This document shows positions 16,456 through 25,560 of a stretch of 52,611 nucleotides of DNA, piece by piece (the first letter of the stretch is position 1; each line of letters starts with the position of its first letter). This DNA is from Byssovorax sp. (GTDB taxonomy: Bacteria > Myxococcota_A > Polyangia > Polyangiales > Polyangiaceae), in NCBI GenBank assembly GCA_025362495.1, contig JANYGI010000009.1, forward strand, positions 1-52,611, given 5' to 3'. The position numbers and the translations under genes were made by a program. Under the pieces are notes generated by a model. That model did not search any database, was not told the DNA's origin, and worked only from the letters and a program-made list of their open reading frames with translations.

Positions 16456-17439
16456 TCAGCCGGGGCGGCGACCTCGCGTGAAGGTTGCCCGCCCACGTTC
16501 CCCTCGAGAGTCGGATCGCGCAGGCGGAGCCTGCGGTCCGGGCGAGGAGCCCATGGTCACGGTGCGGGGACGGTGTTTTCCGCCGTCCGGGGCCGGAGCG
16601 CAAGCGCTCGCGGCGTTGGAGCCATCCTGCCGGGGTTGATCGCTTTGGGCGACCCCCTTTTGGCGGGGCTCGTCGAGAGATTTGGAGCGGGCGCGCGGCG
16701 CGCTGCCCTTGGTGGCCGATCGCGGCCCCGACTTCGCGGGGGTGGCCGTGACGCCGTCGGCGATGTGAATCGCCTCGAGGAGCGCCGCCGCGAGGTTGCG
16801 CGAGGAGATGGCGACGATGCCGACGCCGACGCGGTTCGCTCCGGTGCGCGAGGCCCCGTGCACGAACTCCGCGAGGCGAAGCTTGTCGCCCCAGGCGACG
16901 CCGCAGCCTTCGACGACGGCCTGGCGGACCTCGTTCATGTCCGAGACCTCGGCGTCGCGAGCGACCACGATGAGGTCTGCGTCGCCGCGACTCCAGGCGG
17001 CGCGGACCGCGTCGGCGCCGATGGCGAGCTTGCGCGAGCGCTTGGCCGAGAGCAGGAGCCCCTCGATCCGTCGGTCCGTGGAGCGGCGAATCGCCTCGGC
17101 GAGCGCTTCACGCGTGAGCGGGAGCAGCTCGCCCGCGTCGGTGACGAGCGTGTTGGTCTTGACCTTCGCAGATCGCGCGAGGCCGCGTTCGACCGCTTTT
17201 TGCAGGCATTCGGGGCGCGGGTGCACATGCGCGCCCCGACCGAATCCGCCGCCGCGCGCGTCGACTGCGACCTCACCCTCGGGGCTGACGATCAGCCGGA
17301 CGAGCGTGTGATTGCCAGCGACGTCGACGCGTTCACCGCAGCCCACGCACGAGCGCACGGGGCCATGACCGTCCTCCCGATCTTCCGATCGGTCGGCGGC
17401 GATGGACGCGCTCTCGTGGTGAACTGCAGCTTCGATCAT
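16456..17439 (-). CDS. YlxR (DUF448) / L7Ae-like fusion with long disordered tail
   Basis: 327 aa. Residues about 28-100 are a YlxR domain: RSCVGCGERV and GRGAHVHPRPECLQKAV. The next 90-100 residues (SKRSRKLAIGADAVRAAWSR... DLIVVARDAE...) fit an L7Ae/YlxQ-type RNA-binding fold. In other bacteria ylxR and ylxQ are separate small genes between nusA and infB; here they are one chain. The last 100 residues are Ser/Pro/Arg-rich and probably disordered, with basic charge suited to RNA contact. Known YlxR work links it to RNase P in Thermotoga/Firmicutes, but the role here is unknown. It lies 22 nt after nusA with AAGGG before the ATG. Confidence 0.9.
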   Translation of the reverse strand: MIEAAVHHESASIAADRSEDREDGHGPVRSCVGCGERVDVAGNHTLVRLIVSPEGEVAVDARGGGFGRGAHVHPRPECLQKAVERGLARSAKVKTNTLVTDAGELLPLTREALAEAIRRSTDRRIEGLLLSAKRSRKLAIGADAVRAAWSRGDADLIVVARDAEVSDMNEVRQAVVEGCGVAWGDKLRLAEFVHGASRTGANRVGVGIVAISSRNLAAALLEAIHIADGVTATPAKSGPRSATKGSAPRARSKSLDEPRQKGVAQSDQPRQDGSNAASACAPAPDGGKHRPRTVTMGSSPGPQAPPARSDSRGERGRATFTRGRRPG

Positions 17440-17461
17440 GGATTCCCTTCGCGTTCAGGCC

Positions 17462-19111
<1,650 letters not shown>

Positions 19112-19136
19112 GAGTGCCTATATCTCCTGCTCTTGA

Positions 19137-19709
19137 CTATCGCTTCGCGGACTGGCTCTTGCGCGGGCCGGCCTTCTTTTTGGGCTGGGGCAACAGCTCG
19201 AATACGAGCTGCGCCTCGACCACATCCGCCAGGGGCGCCTCGATGCGCTTGCCGTCCACGAGCACTGCGATGATCTCTGGTTTTGAGGCGTCGAGCGTCC
19301 CCCGGAGGAGGCGCTGCCCGTCCGACGCGGGCTTCGACAGCTTCACCTTGGCCGTCATCCCCGAGAAGCGGGCGAAATCTGCCGCTGTGCGTAGCGGTCG
19401 GTCGAGCCCCGGGGAGCTGACTTCGAGGTGGTAGCGGTGCGGGATGATCTCCTCTGCTTCGGGGGCGTCGAGCACCGCCGAGGCATCTTTCGAGACCTCC
19501 GAGCAGTCTTCGAGCGTCACCCCGCCGGCGAGGTTCGTCGTCGTCCCACCTTCACGTTCGATGGTGATCCGCAGCGTCCAGCCCGTGCGCTCCGTCAACC
19601 ACTCGAGGTCGACCAGGGAGACGCCGTGCGCAGCAAAGACGGGCACCAGGGCTTCGCTCACGCGGCCCAGGTCGACTCCAGCTTTGATCTGCGTTGCGGG
19701 TTGATTCAT
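19137..19709 (-). CDS. rimP: ribosome maturation factor RimP
   Basis: 190 aa from ATG 19709. RimP signatures are GVSLVDLEWLTERTGWTLRITIE, VTLEDCSEVSKDASAVLD and the highly conserved YHLEVSSPGLDRPLRTAADFARFSG. It assists 30S subunit maturation in the cytoplasm. First gene of rimP-nusA-ylxR/L7Ae-infB, with a 25-nt gap to nusA. The start lies only 2 nt after a U-tract, leaving little room for a Shine-Dalgarno, so translation may depend on the hairpin being read through, or a start a few codons later (GTG of VDLGRV) may be used. Confidence 0.94.
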   Translation of the reverse strand: MNQPATQIKAGVDLGRVSEALVPVFAAHGVSLVDLEWLTERTGWTLRITIEREGGTTTNLAGGVTLEDCSEVSKDASAVLDAPEAEEIIPHRYHLEVSSPGLDRPLRTAADFARFSGMTAKVKLSKPASDGQRLLRGTLDASKPEIIAVLVDGKRIEAPLADVVEAQLVFELLPQPKKKAGPRKSQSAKR

Positions 19710-19711
19710 GG

Positions 19712-19745
19712 AAAAAAAAGCCGATTCCCTAACTGGGAATCCGGC
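19712..19745 (-). terminator. intrinsic terminator/attenuator immediately before rimP
   Basis: On the minus strand: GCCGGATTCCC (19745-19735), a 5-nt loop AGTTA, GGGAATCGGC (19729-19720; ten pairs with one bulged G), then eight T residues (19719-19712), ending 2 nt before the rimP ATG. The structure is a textbook rho-independent terminator, but the nearest upstream gene on the strand ends at 20140, almost 400 nt earlier. That favours an attenuator in the operon leader over the 3' end of that gene. Premature terminators in rimP leaders have, to my recollection, been proposed in Proteobacteria. Confidence 0.75.
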
Positions 19746-20139
19746 TCTGCGGATCCGCCTAGTTGTCGCCGGCACCATAGACGAATCTGAAACCCTGTGC
19801 AAGAGGGTCGGATTCAGCAAGGGCCCCGCCCGGGAAGAGGCGAAATGGCTCGCCTTTCCTGGTCAGCGGCGGCGCGGTCGTGGACCGCGTCGGGCAGCAC
19901 CCGAACGATCCAGGTTGCCCCGTTTCGCTCGTGTTGGAGGGCGCGGGAGTACCACACCGGCGGGCGTCTGCCCAGCTCCGGGATGCAGAGCGCCGAACAA
20001 AATGTCCCGTCGCCGGCCTGCGGATCCGCGGCGCTCGCCCGCGTTGCCCGGATTCGACGTGCATTCGCACGCCTTCATCCGCGCGCCTTGGCGAGCTTGC
20101 GTCTCCTTGGCCGGCTCGGTCCCGTTTTGTTCGGCGCTC
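19746..20139. other. rimP operon leader/promoter region with an inverted repeat
   Basis: 394 nt without a supported gene. It should contain the promoter and leader RNA of the rimP operon. A 15-nt sequence, GAGCGCCGAACAAAA at 19988-20002, recurs inverted at 20125-20139. The two could pair in RNA, or form operator-like arms around the promoter. I looked for the initiator tRNA gene that precedes rimP in enterobacteria and did not see a cloverleaf. Confidence 0.45.
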
Positions 20140-20907
20140 TCAGTACAGCGTCGTTTCCCCTGCGCGAAGGCCGAGCGTGCTCGATTTCCACGAGAGAAGC
20201 GGCTCGAGCAAGGCCTTGGCGAGCGCGGCCGTCGCGGGCTCTTCGATCTCGACGAGGGCCGTGACCTTGAGCGCGTAGTTGCGGAGAGCCGAGGCGAAGC
20301 GTTCGAGCGCGGGGCGCAGGCTCGAAACGACGACGGGCGGCTCGGCCGGGTTCGCGTGGCTGGAGAGGCCGAGGAGCGATCCGTACAGGCGATGCGAGTC
20401 GACGAGCGCGTCGATGAACGGCTGGCCGCCGAGCGCGCGCAGGCGATCGCCCGTCTCCATCTCGGCGATGAGGTCGAGCCGGAGCTCGGACTGGCTCCAC
20501 TCGAGCTCGTACGGAAGCAAGATGAACGAGAGGCCGTCGGGGTAGAGCTCGGCCAGGAGCGCGTAGCCTTCGCGCGATTGCGGCATCGTCTCGGGCAGCT
20601 TCGAGAAGCCGGTGAGCCAGTCGAATAGCGCGCTCCAGCAGCCATCGAGGACCGCGTCGGCGCCGGCGAGCACGCTCGGATCGGCGCCGCCCATCGCCTT
20701 GGATCGAGCGGCGGCGGCGATGCGGAGCGCGCCGAGCTCTTCCTCCAGCGCATCGCGCGCGCGGACGATCGATCGCGGCAGCTCGCGCGACGCCGCCGCG
20801 GCGAGCAGCTGATCGCCCACGGCCACCGCTCCGCCGGCGTCGAAGCGCGGCAGCTGGATCAAGTCCTCGGCGCTGGCGATGGTGGTGTCGGCGAGGCGAG
20901 GGATCAT
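20140..20907 (-). CDS. conserved hypothetical protein downstream of serA
   Basis: 255 aa from ATG 20907. No signal peptide. The protein is mostly helical with Leu/Ala-rich stretches (e.g. SIVRARDALEEELGALRIAAAARSK), a Trp/Phe-rich middle (CWSALFDWLTGFSKLP) and an aliphatic C-terminal part. I do not recognise a family. It begins 14 nt after the serA stop on the same strand, so the two are probably co-transcribed. This is the only functional hint, and it could mean a role in serine or one-carbon metabolism or mere readthrough. Base composition matches the neighbours. Confidence 0.75.
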   Translation of the reverse strand: MIPRLADTTIASAEDLIQLPRFDAGGAVAVGDQLLAAAASRELPRSIVRARDALEEELGALRIAAAARSKAMGGADPSVLAGADAVLDGCWSALFDWLTGFSKLPETMPQSREGYALLAELYPDGLSFILLPYELEWSQSELRLDLIAEMETGDRLRALGGQPFIDALVDSHRLYGSLLGLSSHANPAEPPVVVSSLRPALERFASALRNYALKVTALVEIEEPATAALAKALLEPLLSWKSSTLGLRAGETTLY

Positions 20908-20921
20908 CGACGGAGGGGGCC

Positions 20922-22130
20922 TCAGGCCAGGTTGGGCAAGGCGACGACGTCGACGTGGAGGACCTCTTCGAACGCGCCGATCTCCTTCATGCACGAGTCG
21001 CTGGGGCGGCCCGAGACGCGGATCTTGGAGCAGGTCGCGTGCGCGCCTTCGAAGACCGTGTTGGAGATCTCTTCGATGTTGATCCCGTGGCGCTTGAGGA
21101 CGCTCAGCGTGTTGGCGAGGACGCCGACCTTGTCGAGCATGCGCACGACGATCGCGAAGCGAGCCGGCGACGTCGCGCAGATGTTGACGACGTTGGGGAT
21201 GGACTCTTCCGTGAGGAAGCAGCGCACGATCCGCGCTGTTTCGCGGGCGATCGCGCGCTGCGCCTGCTCGGTCGAGGCGCCGATGTGCGGGGTGCCGTAG
21301 ACGACGCCGCTCTTGAGGATCGGGGCGTCGAAGGGCGCGGTGCCCGTGGCCGGCTCGCTCGCGAAGACGTCGAGGCCGACGCGCAGGCCCTTCTTCGGGA
21401 TCAGCTCTTCGAGGGCCTCGTAGTCGAGCACCTCGGCCCGCGCGGCGTTGATCACGATCGCGCCGTCGGGCAGCGCTTCGAGGACCTTGCGGCTGATGAT
21501 CCCGCGCGTCTGCGGCTTGAGCGAGAGGTGCACCGTGAAGACGTCGGACTTCGAGGCGAGCTCTTCGAGCGAGCGCGCGAAGCCGACGTCCATCTTCTGG
21601 GCGCGGTTGGCCGAGAGCGATCGCGACCAGGCCCACGGGATGAGGCCGAAGGCGCGCGATCGAGCGAGCACGTCCTGACCGATGGCGCCGAGGCCGGCGA
21701 TGCCGATGCGCTGTCCGAGGAGGCCGCGCGCCGCGGAGTACTGCGACTTCTCCCAGCGGCCGGCGCGGAGATCGATGGTGGCGTCGACGATGCGGCGATC
21801 GAGCGCGAGGATGAGGCCCATGGTGACCTCGGCGACGGCGGCGCCGTTCTTCCCCGGGCAGTTCGCGACGTAGACGCCGCGCGCGCTCGCGGCGACGACG
21901 TCGATGGTGTTCACCCCGGCGCCGGCGCGGATGATGAGGTTGAGCTGTTTGCCCGCGTCGATGGCTTTCGCCGTGACTTCCGTGGAACGGACGACCAGGA
22001 TCCCCACGCCTTCGAGGGCGTCCGGGAGCGTGTCCCGGGTGAGCTCGGGTCGGGAAACGATTTCAATGCCGAGGACCCGGAGCTCCTCGAGCGCCTGGAT
22101 GTCTATTTTGTCAGCGAGCAGGAGGCGCAT
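20922..22130 (-). CDS. serA: D-3-phosphoglycerate dehydrogenase-type 2-hydroxyacid dehydrogenase with ACT domain
   Basis: 402 aa from ATG 22130. The D-isomer 2-hydroxyacid dehydrogenase fold shows IRAGAGVNTIDVVAASARGV, NAD-binding GIAGLGAIGQD, catalytic Arg in INAARAEVLD, Glu in GLDVFASEPATG, and His in GTPHIGAST. An ACT domain at about 325-402 (RFAIVVRMLDKVGVLANTLSVLKRHGINIEEIS) is expected to bind serine or another amino acid as feedback inhibitor. It carries out the first step of serine synthesis. The length is close to E. coli SerA (about 410). The 5' end overlaps, head to head, a plus-strand lipoprotein gene. A related dehydrogenase for another hydroxyacid cannot be excluded, but the ACT domain favours SerA. 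Confidence 0.88.
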   Translation of the reverse strand: MRLLLADKIDIQALEELRVLGIEIVSRPELTRDTLPDALEGVGILVVRSTEVTAKAIDAGKQLNLIIRAGAGVNTIDVVAASARGVYVANCPGKNGAAVAEVTMGLILALDRRIVDATIDLRAGRWEKSQYSAARGLLGQRIGIAGLGAIGQDVLARSRAFGLIPWAWSRSLSANRAQKMDVGFARSLEELASKSDVFTVHLSLKPQTRGIISRKVLEALPDGAIVINAARAEVLDYEALEELIPKKGLRVGLDVFASEPATGTAPFDAPILKSGVVYGTPHIGASTEQAQRAIARETARIVRCFLTEESIPNVVNICATSPARFAIVVRMLDKVGVLANTLSVLKRHGINIEEISNTVFEGAHATCSKIRVSGRPSDSCMKEIGAFEEVLHVDVVALPNLA

Positions 22131-23082
22131 CGTTGGGGGCACGCTACCAGAAAAGCTCGCGGTCGCCGCGTGTCTTCTCGGGGGTCTCGCCGCGTGCAGC
22201 TCGGACCACCATGTGTCGGCCTGGGGCGGGGCCGGGACCCCGGATCTCGCGGCCTTCATCGAGAGCCCCGACCTCGACGCGCGCCTCGCCCTCGTCGACG
22301 CCGAGACCGCGGCGCACGGGCTGCATTTGACGCGCGAGATCCCGATCGTGCTGCCGCACGGCGGGGGCCCGGCGCGGATCCGTGGCTACGAAGGCATCGA
22401 CTCGCTCGGCCGCCCGGTTCACGCGATCCGGGTGGCGACGACGCGATCGGTGGTGATGGCCGCCGGGCCGCTCGATCCGCGGGAGACCGCGCGCGACGTC
22501 GCGACCGAGCTCGTCCCAGCGCTGATGACGGACGACGGCGGGCGCGCCGCGGCCTTCCAGTCGGGCACGGATCTGACGGGCGACGGGGCGACGTCGGTCG
22601 TGGCCCGCAGCGAGACGGGGCAGCTCACGATCTGGCGGGTGACGTCGCTCGGCGCGTCGCCCTACCCCGTCGTGATGGCCGCGCCCGCGACGCTCGGCCT
22701 CGACGTCGACGGCGACGGGCGCGTCGATCTCGTCGGCAATTTGGTGGCAGATTCACCTGACTCTATTTCGCCGCGGCTCAACGACGCGGCGACGTTCGAC
22801 GGCGTGCGCTTCTCGGATCGCACCGAGGGGGCGCGCGCCTTCCACGCAGCGCTCGTCGAGGCCGCGAAGAGCGACGACAAGGCGAGCGACGAGGTGCGGA
22901 TCCGCCGCGCGATCGAGCGCGCCTGGCACGCGGTGCTCGCGGGACGATCGAAGGACGAGGCCTTGAAAGAGCTGGCGAGCGAGGCCGTCCCCCCGCGCCT
23001 GCGCGTCGCGTTCGATCACTACGTGAGCGTGATCAGTTCGGTACCGGGAGGGCCGGCACCGCGAACGCCTGGCGGAACGTGA
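22099..23082 (+). CDS. lipoprotein with calcium-loop-like repeats
   Basis: 327 aa if started at ATG 22099 (TTG 22108 is the alternative). A basic n-region (SRRRIVGG), a hydrophobic segment and the lipobox LAAC give a lipoprotein about 33 residues in. Two motifs, DLTGDGATSVVAR and DVDGDGRVDLVGN, have the Asp/Gly spacing of FG-GAP/VCBS or dockerin-like calcium loops. The C-terminal part is helical and charged. The 5' end overlaps the serA start region by about 30 bp and the 3' end overlaps the convergent outer-membrane gene by 50 bp, both unusual. Expected to be anchored in the envelope; partner unknown. Confidence 0.7.
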   Translation: MSILSASRRRIVGGTLPEKLAVAACLLGGLAACSSDHHVSAWGGAGTPDLAAFIESPDLDARLALVDAETAAHGLHLTREIPIVLPHGGGPARIRGYEGIDSLGRPVHAIRVATTRSVVMAAGPLDPRETARDVATELVPALMTDDGGRAAAFQSGTDLTGDGATSVVARSETGQLTIWRVTSLGASPYPVVMAAPATLGLDVDGDGRVDLVGNLVADSPDSISPRLNDAATFDGVRFSDRTEGARAFHAALVEAAKSDDKASDEVRIRRAIERAWHAVLAGRSKDEALKELASEAVPPRLRVAFDHYVSVISSVPGGPAPRTPGGT

Positions 23083-24832
23083 AGACGATGTCGCCCGGGA
23101 AGCCGCCCGCCGGGACGACGCCGCGGGTGAGCGGGAAGCCCCAGTCGACGCGGAGGACGACGCGATCGAGCTGCGGAAAGAGCACGCGGAGGCCGAAGCC
23201 CGCGCTCTGCTTGAGGCGCATTTTGTCGAAGCCGTCGAACGCGTCGCCCGTGTCGAAGAAGACCGCGCCGGCGAGCTGGCAGCTCAGGATCTGCGCGGCG
23301 CGCGAGCGGTACTCGAGCGTCGCCGCGACGACGTCCTTGCCGATGAAGGCGCCGCTCGGGTAGCCCCGCGGCCTGGTGTCGCCGCCGAGCGAGCTCTTGG
23401 CGTTGAGGTAGTTCGTGTAGCGATCGAGCACGCGCGCGTCGAAGTGGAGGCGGCCTACCGGCGTGCGCGGCGTCGTGAAGCGCACGCCCGCGTCGATCGA
23501 GCCATCGGGCACGCCGGTCGTCGTGAATTCGTTGGTGAGCTCGACGTAGGCCTTGGCGAGCCCGTCGCCGAGCGGCACCGAGTACGCGCCGGCCGCGTAG
23601 ACCGCGACGAAGCTGCGCGACGATCCCAGGGCCGTCGTGATCGGCGCGACGCGGAGGTAGGCGTCGTGGCCGTTGATGAAGTTCTCCTGGAGGCCGAGCG
23701 TCTCGAAGTCGAGGACGGTGATGTAGCTGTTCGCGTGACTGCGCAGCTGGACGTACGGGCCGATCTGCGTGTCGCTCACGGGGACGGCGCGGGTGACGAA
23801 ATCGGCGCTGGCGACGGGCCCGAAGCGCGAGAGATCGTCGGTGCGGTAGACGTTGCGGCTGGCGAGGACGCCGACGGTCACGTCGTTCTTGATCGTCGTG
23901 CCGAAGGAGCGCGTCACGTCGTAGTGACCGATGAGCGAGTCGCTCTTGTAGATGTACGGGATGTCTTCGACGATCGATGTCGCCTTGGAGTCGAACGTGC
24001 GCAGCTTGCTCCCGATGAAGCGGCGCACCGTTTCCCCGCGCCACTTGATGTCGGAGCTCCAGGCCCAGAGCGCCTTCGTCGAGTAGAGCGGCTGCCCGTA
24101 GGCGAGCTCGCCGTACGAGCCTTCGGTGGCGCCCGTGAGGCGGTTGACGATCACGCCGCCCGATACGTCGGCGTTGATCCGGCTACCGGCGATGCGCGGG
24201 AGAATGTAGTGGCCACCGAACGACAGCGTGTCGAGGCGCCGCTCGAAGCGCGCCGAGAGCGTCTGGTGCGTGCCGAGGAAGTTTTCCTCGCTGGGCTCGG
24301 CCAGGAAGTACTCGAGCCGGCCGCCCGCGACGCGGAAGTCGGTGTTCAAGCGCAGGCTCCAGATGTCCTTGGTGATCACCAGGAGCCGCACGCGATCCGG
24401 GGCGCTGCCGACCATCGGCGCGGCGAGCACCAGCGAGACCTGGCGGGTGTTGCGGAGGTTGCGCTCGGTCTCGTCGACGAGGGCCTGATCGTAGCGCCGC
24501 CCCTTCGGTTGCAGGACGTCCTGCGCGATCACGTACGGCTTCGAGGTGACGTGGAACCAGTTGACGAAGCCGAGGAAGATCTCGGGGATGAAGTCGCGCT
24601 TCTCGAACACGTCGAGGCGCACGGTCTCGATGCTCTCGACGATCTTCCCATCGGGGCTCGGATCGATCGTGCCCTTCACCGTCGCGAGGGCGTTGTCGAG
24701 CGAGGTCTTCTCGTAGCCCGAGAGGCGCGCGCGCGGAGTGGGCAGCGCCGCGGGCTCGTCAGCGAGCGCCGTCGCCGCGGCGAACGAGAGCGCCAGGGTG
24801 ATCGCGATCGAGCCCGGGATGGCCGCCCGCAT
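23033..24832 (-). CDS. BamA/TamA- or ShlB-like outer membrane beta-barrel protein
   Basis: 599 aa from ATG 24832. A signal peptide (ITLALSFAAATALA) is followed by a region resembling a single POTRA domain (IETVRLDVFEKRDFIPEIFLGFVNWFHV... RLLVITKDIWSLRLNTDF, about 60-190). The remaining 400 residues alternate in the manner of beta strands, with many aromatic residues at strand ends, and finish GDIVFTFRQAF, typical of Omp85-type barrels. One POTRA is fewer than BamA (five), so a TamA/FhaC-like secretion or insertion role is more likely than the essential Bam role. It follows a TM protein by 11 nt, suggesting an operon. Its 3' end overlaps the convergent lipoprotein gene by 50 bp. Confidence 0.8.
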   Translation of the reverse strand: MRAAIPGSIAITLALSFAAATALADEPAALPTPRARLSGYEKTSLDNALATVKGTIDPSPDGKIVESIETVRLDVFEKRDFIPEIFLGFVNWFHVTSKPYVIAQDVLQPKGRRYDQALVDETERNLRNTRQVSLVLAAPMVGSAPDRVRLLVITKDIWSLRLNTDFRVAGGRLEYFLAEPSEENFLGTHQTLSARFERRLDTLSFGGHYILPRIAGSRINADVSGGVIVNRLTGATEGSYGELAYGQPLYSTKALWAWSSDIKWRGETVRRFIGSKLRTFDSKATSIVEDIPYIYKSDSLIGHYDVTRSFGTTIKNDVTVGVLASRNVYRTDDLSRFGPVASADFVTRAVPVSDTQIGPYVQLRSHANSYITVLDFETLGLQENFINGHDAYLRVAPITTALGSSRSFVAVYAAGAYSVPLGDGLAKAYVELTNEFTTTGVPDGSIDAGVRFTTPRTPVGRLHFDARVLDRYTNYLNAKSSLGGDTRPRGYPSGAFIGKDVVAATLEYRSRAAQILSCQLAGAVFFDTGDAFDGFDKMRLKQSAGFGLRVLFPQLDRVVLRVDWGFPLTRGVVPAGGFPGDIVFTFRQAFAVPALPVPN

Positions 24833-24843
24833 CGCGCGCACGA

Positions 24844-25485
24844 TCAGAGCGCGTCGGTCGGCGCGTACGTCGCGAGGACGTTCACCTTGTAGCGCGCGTA
24901 CTGGTGCGGGATCGTCGCCCAGTCCGGCGTGGGCATCGCCTTCTTGATGCAACGAAGGAGCTGCTGCGCCTTGGCGCGCTTGAGCGTGCTCGATTTGCCG
25001 GCGAAGAGGTTGAGCTTCTTTTGCCGGAAGTCGGTTTCCATCACGAAGCTCACGGTGAATGAAGCCTTCGATGCCGGAGCGCAGGCGACGTTGTCGCGGA
25101 GCGTGCGGGCGAGGCTGTCTTCGAAGAACGTGACGTGATCGCAGCGCTCCGGAGTGGTCTTGCCGGGGCCGGGGTTCTCGCAGCGGATCGTCGTGGGCGC
25201 AGCCACGGTGACGCCGCCGGGCGGGCCTGCGTCGAACGAGACGATGTTGCTACCCGAGCCCGTCTCGGGCGCTCCGGCGTCGATCAGCGCGGCCGCGTCG
25301 GCGCTGGGGATCGACTCGGGCCGGGGACGCCGCCACAGGTAGAGCGGGACGGCGACGAGGATGAGCCCCGCGACGAGCGCGATGATGATCTGGAGACGCA
25401 CCGGCCGCTCGCCCCCGCCACGACCGAGGTAGCGGTACGGCGAGGGTTGCGAAGGAGGGCTGGAGGGGAAAGGAGGCCGGATCAT
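24844..25485 (-). CDS. membrane-anchored hypothetical protein
   Basis: 213 aa. Short Pro-rich cytoplasmic start, then one TM helix (IIIALVAGLILVAVPLYLWRR, about 32-52), then an extracytoplasmic domain with three or four cysteines (C around 101, 114, 136 and 179). The C-terminal pattern (SFTVSFVMETDFRQKK... LLRCIKKAMPTPDW... YKVNVLATY) recalls the short beta-alpha-beta domains at the end of TonB/AgmX-type proteins, but I cannot assign it. Upstream neighbour in a probable operon with the Omp85-type protein, so it may help assemble or regulate that barrel. Confidence 0.7.
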   Translation of the reverse strand: MIRPPFPSSPPSQPSPYRYLGRGGGERPVRLQIIIALVAGLILVAVPLYLWRRPRPESIPSADAAALIDAGAPETGSGSNIVSFDAGPPGGVTVAAPTTIRCENPGPGKTTPERCDHVTFFEDSLARTLRDNVACAPASKASFTVSFVMETDFRQKKLNLFAGKSSTLKRAKAQQLLRCIKKAMPTPDWATIPHQYARYKVNVLATYAPTDAL

Positions 25486-25560
25486 CAGCTCGGATGTGTC
25501 GACGCACGACTACCGCATCAACGCGCAATCCCCAACAGAATAAGCGATCTGCGGAGAAGG

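Noticed and set aside
19746-20139. Possible initiator tRNA gene before rimP
   Set aside because: Expected by analogy with enterobacteria, but no acceptor stem, anticodon CAT arm or T-loop arrangement could be found.
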